Assembly: GCF_019042655.1 (NCBI RefSeq)
Contig: NZ_JAHPZO010000001.1
Span: 62,001-126,000 of the forward strand
Length of the DNA stretch: 64,000 nt
DNA from: Planococcus sp. CP5-4_YE
Lineage (GTDB): Bacteria > Bacillota > Bacilli > Bacillales_A > Planococcaceae
Direction: 5' to 3'
Position numbers and translations under genes: made by a program. Shown piece after piece: positions 34,169 to 41,768 of this stretch (its first letter is position 1; every line of letters starts with the position of its first letter). A model generated the notes under the pieces. The model saw only the letters and a list, made by a program, of their open reading frames with translations. It was not told where the DNA came from and searched no databases.

Positions 34169-34606
34169 TCACAAATCCATTTCCCCGAAAAATGCATTTA
34201 AATCTTTCAAATTCTTCATCAGTTCGATGGCGTTGACATCGAGGTAATTGCAGCTGGTGATCTTATCATGAATGGCTTCGCCGATCGGTTTTTCATCTAC
34301 ACGCGATTGTTCGGTCAAGGAGATCCGGAAAGCACGGCGGTCTTCAGCCGATTGTTCTTTCACGATGCGGCCATTTTGAATCATCCGATTGATGATTGGG
34401 TTGAGCGTACCGGTACCGAGGCCGAGTTGCCCGCCGATCTCTTTCATCGTCAAGCCGTCTTCCTCCCACAGCACGAGCAACACCAAGTACTGCGTAAAGG
34501 TCAGGCCGAACGGTTCTAAGGTCTTGGCATAAAGTTTCGAGAAATTGCTCGAAGCTTTATACACTTCAAAGCATAATTGCTGTTCCAGTTTGGTTGGTTT
34601 GTCCAT
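34169..34606 (-). CDS. ohrR: OhrR-type MarR family peroxide-sensing repressor
   Basis: 145 aa from MDKPTKLEQQLCFEVYKASS (AGGTGATG upstream). The single reactive Cys at residue 12 in LEQQLCF aligns with Cys15 of Bacillus OhrR. Winged HTH with 'LTMKEIGGQLGLGTGTLNPI' at ~53-72 and the wing 'EDRRAFRISLTE'. Organic peroxides oxidise the Cys and release DNA. It sits directly downstream of ohr, its expected target. Confidence 0.93.
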   Translation of the reverse strand: MDKPTKLEQQLCFEVYKASSNFSKLYAKTLEPFGLTFTQYLVLLVLWEEDGLTMKEIGGQLGLGTGTLNPIINRMIQNGRIVKEQSAEDRRAFRISLTEQSRVDEKPIGEAIHDKITSCNYLDVNAIELMKNLKDLNAFFGEMDL

Positions 34607-34626
34607 GTCATCACCTGTTTTTCTGC

Positions 34627-35046
34627 TTATCGAACGACAATCTCCACATCCACTGAATCTTTGATCGCTTTGGAATATGGGCAATACGCGTGGGCTTTGT
34701 CGACATATTCCTGTTTCTTGCCATCTTCCAGGCCGTCGATATCCACTTCAAGGCGTACTGCAAGTTTCACGCCGCCGTCCGTTTTATCGCCTAGCAAGGA
34801 AACCGTCGCTGTGACTTCGCTGTTCGTTACTTTCACTTTATCACGTTCCAGCACGAAGTCCAATGCACTGTTGAAGCAAGAGCTATAGCCTGCCGCAAAC
34901 AATTGCTCAGGGTTTGTCGCCGTGTTTGGCTGGCCGCCGAGCGCGACTGGTTTTGCCACATCGAGGTTGAAAATATTATCCGGTGAGTAAACCGTGCCTT
35001 CACGTCCGCCGCTGTTGATCATTGTCGTTTCAAATATTGGTTTCAT
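34627..35046 (-). CDS. ohr: Organic hydroperoxide resistance protein (OsmC/Ohr)
   Basis: 139 aa with both redox cysteines, 'GYSSCFNSAL' (~57) and 'AHAYCPYSKA' (~122), and the Ohr signature 'NPEQLFAAGYSSC'. It reduces organic peroxides through a lipoyl-dependent cycle. A likely OhrR operator lies just upstream. Confidence 0.95.
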   Translation of the reverse strand: MKPIFETTMINSGGREGTVYSPDNIFNLDVAKPVALGGQPNTATNPEQLFAAGYSSCFNSALDFVLERDKVKVTNSEVTATVSLLGDKTDGGVKLAVRLEVDIDGLEDGKKQEYVDKAHAYCPYSKAIKDSVDVEIVVR

Positions 35047-35067
35047 TTTTATATCCCTCCAAGAATT

Positions 35068-35112
35068 ATATCTTACACGATCTACATTAATTTAAATCGT
35101 ACACGATGTAAA
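35068..35112 (-). promoter_or_regulatory. Probable OhrR operator
   Basis: ATCGTACACGAT is a perfect inverted repeat embedded in a larger region with TTACACGATCTACAT, 35-60 bp upstream of ohr. OhrR sites are palindromes in this position; the exact bases differ from the Bacillus TACAATT consensus. Confidence 0.5.
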
Positions 35113-35141
35113 ATGAAACGCTTTGATTTTTGCCAAAAGAA

Positions 35142-35168
35142 AAATCCCGGATGCAAGATTCGGGATTT
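35142..35168. terminator. Terminator hairpin left of repeat D1
   Basis: AAATCCCG and CGGGATTT around GATGCAAGATT. Its left arm and loop are repeated at 35478-35506 on the other side of repeat D1. Confidence 0.8.
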
Positions 35169-35170
35169 CC

Positions 35171-35477
35171 CAGTGTGTTGAAGAAGGCTATTAATCCATT
35201 ACGAAGTAGAATGGATTTTTTTCTACATTCAAAAATCAATGATCTTTCTAAGTATTTGGAGAAGCGTTCGCTCGTAACCCCTTCTGCTCAATAATGCTGC
35301 GCATTACTTTCGCAAAGATAATGTCTCCCGTAGGTCGACCTTATCTTTCCAGTGGATCAGCGAGACGACCGAGACCCCGCAAGGCGCAAAGCGACTGAGG
35401 AGGCTTGGGCGCGAGCCCACGGAAAGCGAGCGATAAGCTTTGGAAAATACGATTTCTTACCTTTCTCGACAAACTGA
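35171..35477 (+). repeat. Interspersed repeat family D, copy 1
   Basis: Starts CAGTGTGTTGAAGAAGG and ends TTTCTCGACAAACTGA, imperfect terminal inverted repeats. Shared inner blocks with the copies at 52260 and 58649 include 'AGTATTTGGAGAAGCGTTCG', 'GAGACCCCGCA' and 'GAAAGCGAGCGATAAGCTT'. It fills the gap between ohr and the methyltransferase gene and contains no gene. Confidence 0.9.
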
Positions 35478-35508
35478 AAAATCCCGGATGCAAAATCCGG
35501 GCTTTCCA
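35478..35508. terminator. Terminator hairpin right of repeat D1
   Basis: AAAATCCCGGAT and ATCCGGGCTTT pair around GCAAA; the sequence duplicates the left-hand hairpin, flanking repeat D1. Confidence 0.85.
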
Positions 35509-35533
35509 CTTCTTTATTCGCGATAGCTGAGCT

Positions 35534-36088
35534 TCAATAAATATAAGGAATCAAGCGCGCGCGGTGCTTCATCCATTCCTTGTATTCGGGTCCGAACTTT
35601 TCAACGAGCAAGGCTTCTTCGTGCTGCATGCGTTTATTGAGTGCAAAAGCGAGCAACAAGCCGCCGGCAATCGCCGCAATGGGGCTCGTAAAGAACAGCG
35701 CCATGCCGATGCCGATCAAAAACAAGCCGGTATAAAGCGGATGGCGCAGCTTGCGGTAAGGGCCGCTACTGACGATCATATCGCCTTCACGCACCGTCAC
35801 ATGGCGAGTAAACTGCGATTTCAAATGGATAATTCCCCAAAATCGCAAAAAGACACCGATGATAAGCAGCATGAGCCCAATCGGCCTGAGCACCGAGGCA
35901 ATTTCTGTTCCCGCCAGTTCCTGGAGCCCAAAACCAACCGCGATGGTGGCGATCAGCGACAACAGAATCCCAAAGAACGTTCTTTTTTCGACCGGGTCGC
36001 CTTGCCCGGTCTCACGGTTTTTAAATACGATGAATTCGACCAGCCAAATAACGCTCACGGCGGTGAAAACCCAGTCCATCCACCCCAT
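35534..36088 (-). CDS. Isoprenylcysteine carboxyl methyltransferase-like membrane methyltransferase
   Basis: 184 aa from ATG at 36088, GAGGTG 6 nt upstream. Four to five transmembrane helices. The ICMT/PEMT SAM motif appears as 'GPYRKLRHPLYTGLFLIGIG' (residues ~120-139), and the C-terminal 'EEALLVEKFGPEYKEWMKHR' is the conserved acidic-basic tail. Such bacterial enzymes methylate small or lipid substrates; the substrate is not predictable. Confidence 0.85.
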   Translation of the reverse strand: MGWMDWVFTAVSVIWLVEFIVFKNRETGQGDPVEKRTFFGILLSLIATIAVGFGLQELAGTEIASVLRPIGLMLLIIGVFLRFWGIIHLKSQFTRHVTVREGDMIVSSGPYRKLRHPLYTGLFLIGIGMALFFTSPIAAIAGGLLLAFALNKRMQHEEALLVEKFGPEYKEWMKHRARLIPYIY

Positions 36089-36163
36089 CACATCCACCTC
36101 TTTCTTCTTCCTAAAATACTATAGAAAATGCCGCTCAAATACAATTTCCAACTGGTTGCGCAT

Positions 36164-36392
36164 AGTTAAAAGATTCCAGTGAGCGGAAGCCGGTGACTCC
36201 TGCGGAAGTAGTGACGGAGCAAAGCGAAGGAACGACACGAGCCGAAGACCCTGCAAGCGAATGAGCGAAGTCATTCGTTTGCGAAGCTCGAACTTTGTGA
36301 GAGTTGAGCAGGAGGTTTTTAGCGCAAGCGACGAAGCGGCTGAGGCCGTGCCCGCGGAAAGCGTCCGGCTGGAGCGAGACACAAAAAGCTGC
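36164..36392 (+). repeat. Interspersed repeat family A, copy 2
   Basis: Runs from AGTTAAAAGATTCCAGTG to CACAAAAAGCTGCC. It is nearly identical to copy 1 through 'CAAGCGAATGAGCGAAGTCA' and 'GAGAGTTGAGCAGGAGGTTT', with scattered substitutions. It lacks the terminal TTTCTCGACAGCCTGA and runs into another hairpin (CCGGCA/TGCCGG) at ~36391-36415. Confidence 0.9.
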
Positions 36393-36420
36393 CCCGGCAC
36401 GTTGCCGGAACAGCTCTTCT

Positions 36421-36507
36421 TTAGTCTTCGTCCGTCACCGACAACTCAACGAGCATCGCGGTGAAAACGATGAAAATGACCATTAATGCGATTACCATCG
36501 TGAACAT
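36421..36507 (-). CDS. 28-aa membrane peptide at the end of the ba3 oxidase operon
   Basis: ATG at 36507 with GGAG 9 nt upstream, TAA at 36421-36423. Sequence MFTMVIALMVIFIVFTAMLV then an acidic tail ELSVTDED. One transmembrane helix. It lies 12 bp after the subunit I gene and is probably co-translated with it. Small single-helix subunits are common in terminal oxidases; this assignment is inferred from position. Confidence 0.55.
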   Translation of the reverse strand: MFTMVIALMVIFIVFTAMLVELSVTDED

Positions 36508-36519
36508 TGTCCTCAACTC

Positions 36520-38172
36520 CTACCATGTAATAAATCCTTTCGAGCCAGGTGGTGCGTGTTGGATCATGTGGGTCAGTGGAATCGCGTATGCAATGATGAT
36601 CAACGCGGCGGCGATACTGATCCAAATCCACCAGTTCTCCAGCCATTTCGGCGTATTCGACATATCGCTTTCGGCCAGCGGAAATTCCACCATCTGTTCA
36701 GGCGTTTCCGCTTTTGGCAAAACGAACATCGTCATGATGACGATATACATCAAAATCATGGCAGACAGGAATAAAATCGTCCCGCCGATCGCCATCGTCA
36801 CATGGTTAGAGATGATGCCGTCAAACCATTCCATCGCCGACGGATGATCGTTATAGCCACTGTAAGCTGTGCGGCGCGGAGCCCCCATCAAGCCTAATAC
36901 GTGCTGAGCAGTCGACATGAGCAGCATGCCGATCGACCAAGTGATAATCTGGACAAAGCCGAGACGCTGCATGCGCTTCGTGAAACGGCGCCCCGTTAAG
37001 TACGGGATGAGCCAAAAGGTCAATCCCATAAACGTCATCGCAACAGGCGTCCCGACGGTAATATGGAAATGCCCGACAATCCATAAGGTATTGTGGACGA
37101 CTTCATTCAATTGGAAACTGGCATTGATGATTCCGCCAGCGCCGCCGGGAATGAAGAACGCCATGGCGATGAAAATCGACGTGAAACGGACATCTCGCCA
37201 CGGCAGTTTCTTAAACCAGCCAAAGAGGCCCGTGCCGCCTTTTTTGCGCCCTGAAATTTCAAAGGTCGCAAACATCGAGAACGCCGTCATGAGTGACGGC
37301 ACGATGACCATAAACGTCAAGACCACTTGCAGGAACTTCCAGAAGTTCGAAATGCCCGGCTCGGTCAATTGGTGGTGGAAGCCGACCGGGATTGAGAACA
37401 GGATAAACAAGACAAACGCGAGACGCGCCAAGGAATCACTGAACACTTTCACGCCGAGCAATTTCGGAACGATTGTGTACCAAGCAATATACGCCGGCAG
37501 CAGCCAAAAATACACGAGCGGGTGGCCGAAATACCAGAACAAGGAGCGGCTCAGTTCCACATTGATCGTATCTGTCCAGCCGAATGCCCACGGAATGTAT
37601 TGAAACAACACTGTTGCGACCACGCCGAGACAGGCGATGATCCATAACACGATGGTCGTAATGGTCATGAAGGCGAACAAAGGACTCAACTGCCCTTTAT
37701 TTTTGCGGCGCCATACGATGTAATGGCCGACCAACGCGAAACTCGAAACCCACGTGCCGATAATGACCAAAGCCAAGCCGACGTAATAAAAGCCATTTGC
37801 TTTCAGCGGGGCATAAAAGGTATAAAGCACCGAAGCTTCCCCAGCAATGATCATCACTGTAGCCATGACCGTACCGAGTAGCGTCACCCACAGACCGATC
37901 CATGAAAACAAACGGACTTTCGGGCCGAAACTGCCAAGGCTTTTGCTCATGCCGGTGATAAAGAAGGCGAAAATGAAAAAAGTCGTATAAATAAGGGCAA
38001 GCAATACGCCGTGCGCGGTCAGAATTTGGTAATAATCGAGCCAAGCTGGGAGCTGGAGTGCGTCGTTGCGGATAAAGACCTGCAAGACGCCCATGAGCGT
38101 GCCGATCAAAAATGCAGTATAAGCGACACCTAGATGCCATAAAGCGATTTTGCGTTCTGGTTGGGCAATCAT
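36520..38172 (-). CDS. ba3-type cytochrome c oxidase subunit I
   Basis: 550 aa, about 13 transmembrane helices. Haem and copper ligands are visible: His in 'LTAHGVLLAL' (~70), the CuB His and cross-linked Tyr in 'YFGHPLVYFWLLPAY' (~220), 'HHQLTEPG' (~275) and the paired haem His in 'VGHFHITVG' (~375). 'GHPLVYFWLLPAY' is typical of the B-type (ba3) family. It reduces O2 to water with proton pumping. The ATG at 38172 has GAGGTG upstream, overlapping the subunit II end. Confidence 0.94.
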   Translation of the reverse strand: MIAQPERKIALWHLGVAYTAFLIGTLMGVLQVFIRNDALQLPAWLDYYQILTAHGVLLALIYTTFFIFAFFITGMSKSLGSFGPKVRLFSWIGLWVTLLGTVMATVMIIAGEASVLYTFYAPLKANGFYYVGLALVIIGTWVSSFALVGHYIVWRRKNKGQLSPLFAFMTITTIVLWIIACLGVVATVLFQYIPWAFGWTDTINVELSRSLFWYFGHPLVYFWLLPAYIAWYTIVPKLLGVKVFSDSLARLAFVLFILFSIPVGFHHQLTEPGISNFWKFLQVVLTFMVIVPSLMTAFSMFATFEISGRKKGGTGLFGWFKKLPWRDVRFTSIFIAMAFFIPGGAGGIINASFQLNEVVHNTLWIVGHFHITVGTPVAMTFMGLTFWLIPYLTGRRFTKRMQRLGFVQIITWSIGMLLMSTAQHVLGLMGAPRRTAYSGYNDHPSAMEWFDGIISNHVTMAIGGTILFLSAMILMYIVIMTMFVLPKAETPEQMVEFPLAESDMSNTPKWLENWWIWISIAAALIIIAYAIPLTHMIQHAPPGSKGFITW

Positions 38173-38173
38173 G

Positions 38174-38641
38174 TCAGTACACCTCAATTTCCGTAGACAT
38201 CATATGATGCCCGGTTCCACAGTATTCGTTGCATAGAATCAAATACTTGCCCGGTTCTTCAAATGTGTAGGATTTGGTCGTGATCCGTCCGGGAACGACC
38301 ATCATATTGACTTTCGTATCATCGATCGTAAAGCTATGTACCACGTCTGTGCTGGTGACTTTGAAAATGATTTCTTTGCCGGCCGGCACCCGCAAGTCCG
38401 GTGCGTTGTAGCCAAAAGCCAGTGCGACAATCGCCACTTGGTACGTGTCTTCGTCCAATTGCGTGACGCCCGGGTTATCGAATGGGGCGGTTTCGTTCAC
38501 CTTCTCCGGGTCGATGGTGTCCATCCCCCCGGACGGCGTGTGGTTTTGTGAAAACGCGCTGACGCCGACGACGCTCAAGAAGACGATGAGCGAGACGATG
38601 CCGAAACTGAGCCAAATCTTCTCGTATTTGTGGAAATGCAT
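38174..38641 (-). CDS. ba3-type cytochrome c oxidase subunit II
   Basis: 155 aa, short as in ba3 oxidases. One N-terminal membrane helix (~9-30), then the cupredoxin domain with the CuA motif 'CNEYCGTGHHMM' (~136-147) and the upstream His in 'DVVHSFTIDD'. CuA takes electrons from cytochrome c or a membrane cytochrome. It is in one operon with subunits IIa and I. Confidence 0.95.
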   Translation of the reverse strand: MHFHKYEKIWLSFGIVSLIVFLSVVGVSAFSQNHTPSGGMDTIDPEKVNETAPFDNPGVTQLDEDTYQVAIVALAFGYNAPDLRVPAGKEIIFKVTSTDVVHSFTIDDTKVNMMVVPGRITTKSYTFEEPGKYLILCNEYCGTGHHMMSTEIEVY

Positions 38642-38659
38642 GATGGATCTCTCCTTTTT

Positions 38660-38782
38660 TTATCTCGCTACGTACATCAAATACACGGCAACCCACATGG
38701 CAACGATGACGATGCCGACGAAGAATACACTGACGAGTGTCCCTTTCAAATTCACTTCATGATTCGATTGCTTCTTATCCAT
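38660..38782 (-). CDS. ba3-type cytochrome c oxidase subunit IIa
   Basis: 40 aa, ATG at 38782 with GAGGTG 6 nt upstream. MDKKQSNHEVNLKGTLVSVF then a single hydrophobic helix ending 'AVYLMYVAR'. The size and pattern match the single-helix subunit IIa of Thermus-type ba3 oxidases. It lies 18 bp ahead of subunit II and is the first gene of the operon. Confidence 0.85.
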   Translation of the reverse strand: MDKKQSNHEVNLKGTLVSVFFVGIVIVAMWVAVYLMYVAR

Positions 38783-38844
38783 TGCTTTCACCTCATCACT
38801 TGTTTACTGTTTCCTTTAGCATAGGACTTAAGTTTCGGTTTAGC

Positions 38845-38860
38845 TGTGACATAAATCACA
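38845..38860 (-). promoter_or_regulatory. Fnr box upstream of the ba3 oxidase operon
   Basis: TGTGA-CATAAA-TCACA is a perfect palindromic match to the Bacillus Fnr/Crp consensus TGTGA-N6-TCACA, 63 bp upstream of the subunit IIa start. Confidence 0.85.
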
Positions 38861-38957
38861 CCTGGCCGCATTTATTTTCAGCTGTCCATATTTTCGCCAA
38901 AAAAAGAAAGCCTGCGGATGGGCAGGCTTTTGGGTGGTTACTATTTGTTGGAATGAA

Positions 38958-39448
38958 AAATGGAGATAGCTAGAGATAGCGTGTGGCGTTGTTTCGCTGT
39001 TCTATTTTTCTTCTTGGTAATATTCGCTGCCTTGCTTTGGGTTAGCCTTTGGCAATAAGCCAAGAAAAACACCTGTCTTACTGCGTCGGCTCACCCTAGG
39101 CGCCGGCAGCTGAGAGATTTCATTGAGTCGGATGTGTTTAATCTGATTTGCTTCTTTACGTGTTACCGGCTAGCGGGGGAATCGCTTCCCGGATCAGGGT
39201 GATTGAAGATAGTTAGGGTCTGCGAGTGGTGTTGTTGTCGTGTTCTATTGGTGCTTCATGTTAGTCGCCGCCGGGCTTTGGGTTGGCCTTTGGCAATAAG
39301 CCAGAAAGAGCGCCTGTCTTACGGCATCGGCTCACCCTTTTACGCTCGGCGGCTGAGAGGTTTCATTGTGTCGGGTGTGTTTAATGAGATCTGCTTCTTT
39401 ATTCAGTGGCCGGCTAGTGGGGGAATCGCTTCCTGAGATGGCGCATCT
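38958..39448. repeat. Tandem pair of ~245-bp family E repeats (E3, E4)
   Basis: Same units as at 32754-33243, here with cores GGGTTAGCCTTTGGCAATAA (39040) and GGGTTGGCCTTTGGCAATAA (39281), period ~241 bp. The pair is more diverged from E1/E2 than its members are from each other at some sites. Confidence 0.88.
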
Positions 39449-39574
39449 GAAAAGCCGCTGATTGAGTAAGTTAAGTTTATGGGTTTGTTTGGTAGATATA
39501 GACATGTGACCCTTCATTCTTCTACCTGTTTGAAGCAAGCTATGGAATGATATGAATTTACACATTTCATTTTA

Positions 39575-39780
39575 AACAAGCTGAAGAAACGACTTTCCAC
39601 TCTAAGACTAGAGACGGAGTGGAAGGGGCCGACGCCTGAGGGACTGCGCGGGCTGGCGAGACAAATGAGCTGCGATCTTTGCAGCTCATTGGCTCAACAC
39701 CCGCCCCTCGGCAAGCGTGCCCCTGAAACGCAGTCGAAAAGCGGAAGCTTTTCCTTTCATGGCTCTTTTTGTTTCAGTTG
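39575..39780. repeat. GC-rich intergenic block, probable further repeat family
   Basis: GAGTGGAAGGGGCCGACGCC..., GAGCTGC/GCAGCTC pairs and CCCGCCCCTCGG give a long imperfect palindrome: AAACGACTTTCCACTC-like arms and GTCGAAAAGCGGAAG. Only one copy in the window, but its style resembles families A and D. No gene is seen here. Confidence 0.5.
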
Positions 39781-39858
39781 CATCTTCCCACTCTTAAGGA
39801 GTAAAAGCTGATATTACCAGAGCACACAAAAATCCTAACGTTACGGCAGTCTTTACAA

Positions 39859-40554
39859 CTAGTCGATTTTGCAGAGGTAGATTGGGCATTCTTCGCAATT
39901 GATGTCGAATTTTAGTTTGGGGATATTGTATAGTACGATTTTGCCGTCCTTCATGCCGACGGTTCCTTGTTTACGCAAGTCGCTGAGCATCCGGTTGACC
40001 ATTTCCCGGCTCATGCCGCAAAAATTCGCCAGCTCCTGGTTCGTCAGCAAAATATCAATCAGTAAACCACCTTCAGCTTCTACACCGTAGCTATTGCCAA
40101 GGCGGATCAAAGTAGAATACAAAGCCCCTTTTTTGCCATGGAGCATCAAGTCTCGGAAACGGGTTTGCGTTTTCTGCTGGTCGATACCCATCCATTTCAT
40201 AAACGCCATCGCAAGCGAAGGGTCTTTTTCGAGTGATTGTTCCAACTCTTCGACGGGAATTTTCAAACAACTAGTTTGGGTCAGCGCCCGGGCCTCCAGC
40301 AAATACGTGGCGCCTTGTGCGAACACCGTAATTTCGCCGACCATTTGCCCGGTGCCGCAAATCTTCAATGCCAGCTCACGGCCGTCCGGTGTTACTTTTC
40401 CGATCTGCACTTTTCCGGAACGGAGAATGTAAAGGCCTTTCACCGCCTCCCCTTCCCGGAAAAGATAATCGCCTTTTTGATATTCTTTGACTTGGTGGCT
40501 GATTGTCAATAGCTTCTCAAGCTCTGGCGTCAAGGTGCCGATTTCTGATTCCAA
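39859..40554 (-). CDS. fnr: Fnr, anaerobic Crp/Fnr family regulator with C-terminal Fe-S cluster
   Basis: 231 aa from TTG at 40554 (AAAGGAG 10 nt upstream). Cyclic-nucleotide-like beta-roll at ~20-110, dimer helix ~115-140, HTH 'LTNQELANFCGMSREMVNRM' at ~175-194, and a C-terminal C-x2-C-x4-C (CEECPIYLC, ~222-230). That tail is the Bacillus subtilis Fnr design, where three Cys and one Asp hold a [4Fe-4S] cluster that oxygen destroys. A perfect Fnr box lies nearby ahead of the ba3 oxidase operon. Confidence 0.92.
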   Translation of the reverse strand: MESEIGTLTPELEKLLTISHQVKEYQKGDYLFREGEAVKGLYILRSGKVQIGKVTPDGRELALKICGTGQMVGEITVFAQGATYLLEARALTQTSCLKIPVEELEQSLEKDPSLAMAFMKWMGIDQQKTQTRFRDLMLHGKKGALYSTLIRLGNSYGVEAEGGLLIDILLTNQELANFCGMSREMVNRMLSDLRKQGTVGMKDGKIVLYNIPKLKFDINCEECPIYLCKID

Positions 40555-40726
40555 AGGGTTCTTGCTCCTTTCTGGTGCTCCTGCTTTTTTTCAAGCGTAT
40601 CATATCTTCCGTAAAATTTGGATGCGTCTTCACAATTACGCAAGAGCTTCGATGAAATTTTCTGAAAAAAGAAGGAAGTCTCCAATGATGTATCGAAAGG
40701 TAGCAGTATAGAAGGAGGAATGAACA

Positions 40727-41191
40727 ATGACTTTGAAATATTCTCGAATTATGGTGGCAGTGGATGGTTCGAAAGAAGCGGAATGGGCATTCAAGAAAGC
40801 CGCTGCAGCAGCTTCGCGAAATCATGCTGACCTCTACCTCGTGCATGTCATCGATAATCGCTCATTCGGCTCCATTGAAGCATACGACCGTACGATTGCA
40901 GACCGCACGCTTAAAAGTGGGGAAGAATTGCTTGCCCGCTACAAGCAAGAAGCAACTTCACACGGCGCTACAAATGTCCATACGATGATTGAGTACGGTT
41001 CGCCGAAAACCGTCATTCCGAAGAAACTGGCGAACGAACTAAAAGTGGACGTCATCGTTTGCGGCGCTACTGGTTTGAATACTGCAGAACGCTTAATCAT
41101 GGGAAGCGTCTCCGAACGCATCGTGCGTACAGCCAAATGCGACGTACTTGTAGTCCGTAGAAACCAGGAAGACATCGACACAGACGAATAA
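40727..41191 (+). CDS. Universal stress protein (UspA family)
   Basis: 154 aa with 'RIMVAVDGSKEAEWAFKKA' at the N-terminus and the ATP-binding 'CGATGLNTAERLIMGSVSER' (G-x2-G-x9-GS) motif near residue 110-130. UspA proteins are ATP-binding stress proteins, often linked to anaerobiosis or growth arrest. AGGAGG precedes the ATG. It is divergent from fnr across 170 bp. Confidence 0.93.
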   Translation: MTLKYSRIMVAVDGSKEAEWAFKKAAAAASRNHADLYLVHVIDNRSFGSIEAYDRTIADRTLKSGEELLARYKQEATSHGATNVHTMIEYGSPKTVIPKKLANELKVDVIVCGATGLNTAERLIMGSVSERIVRTAKCDVLVVRRNQEDIDTDE

Positions 41192-41205
41192 CAAGATCCA
41201 AAATA

Positions 41206-41244
41206 AGAAAAGCCTTTCCCGGTCAAAGCGGGAAAGGCTTTTCT
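41206..41244 (+). terminator. Terminator of the universal stress protein gene
   Basis: AGAAAAGCCTTTCCC and GGGAAAGGCTTTTCT pair perfectly around nine bases. Confidence 0.92.
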
Positions 41245-41768
41245 TCGTCTCATTCCGTTTCGCGGGACTGCTGGAATGCCAGCCTATCCCATGACGTAGA
41301 GCACATATCCGGCGGCAACTCGCTTACGACTGATTATTTTAACGGTATTTATATTAGTGATTTCACCGATCCATCTCCCCTTCGTATATTGCCATCCCCT
41401 CCTTCCCATTTTTCCAACTTCTCTTGTTGCCGAAATTGCACACCCAATTTTTTAGCGATAGGAAAACAACAGCCTTTTGTAGACATATTCTTGTCTGAAA
41501 TAATAGAAAACATGAATTATTCCGCAAAAACATTACTTTCTTCTTATGAAAAATTACATTTTCTCCGCTTATATGTCGCTTATGACAGAATATACCTAGA
41601 TTTGATAAGAAACTGTAATAATAAACAGGTTTATGCGGTGGTACAATGGATCTGCCGGAATTTTTGACGGCTTTTTTTCATGGCCTTAGCCATCATTTAA
41701 TACTTCAGAAAAGAATTCTTATATAGAGAAAAAGAATAATTAAGGGAATACGAAAGGAGCACAACACA
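41245..41768. other. Long intergenic region upstream of the murein hydrolase gene
   Basis: About 520 bp, AT-rich from 41450. TGATAAGAAACTGTAAT at 41603-41619 fits the WalR pattern TGTWAH-N5-TGTWAH with one mismatch. I see no convincing gene here. The remainder is probably a long leader and promoter region. Confidence 0.4.

Noticed and set aside
41389..41667. A 92-codon open frame in the gap before the murein hydrolase gene
   Set aside because: No ribosome site, mixed Cys/Pro-rich opening and then AT-driven Ile/Tyr/Asn composition; it looks like chance openness in an AT-rich leader.
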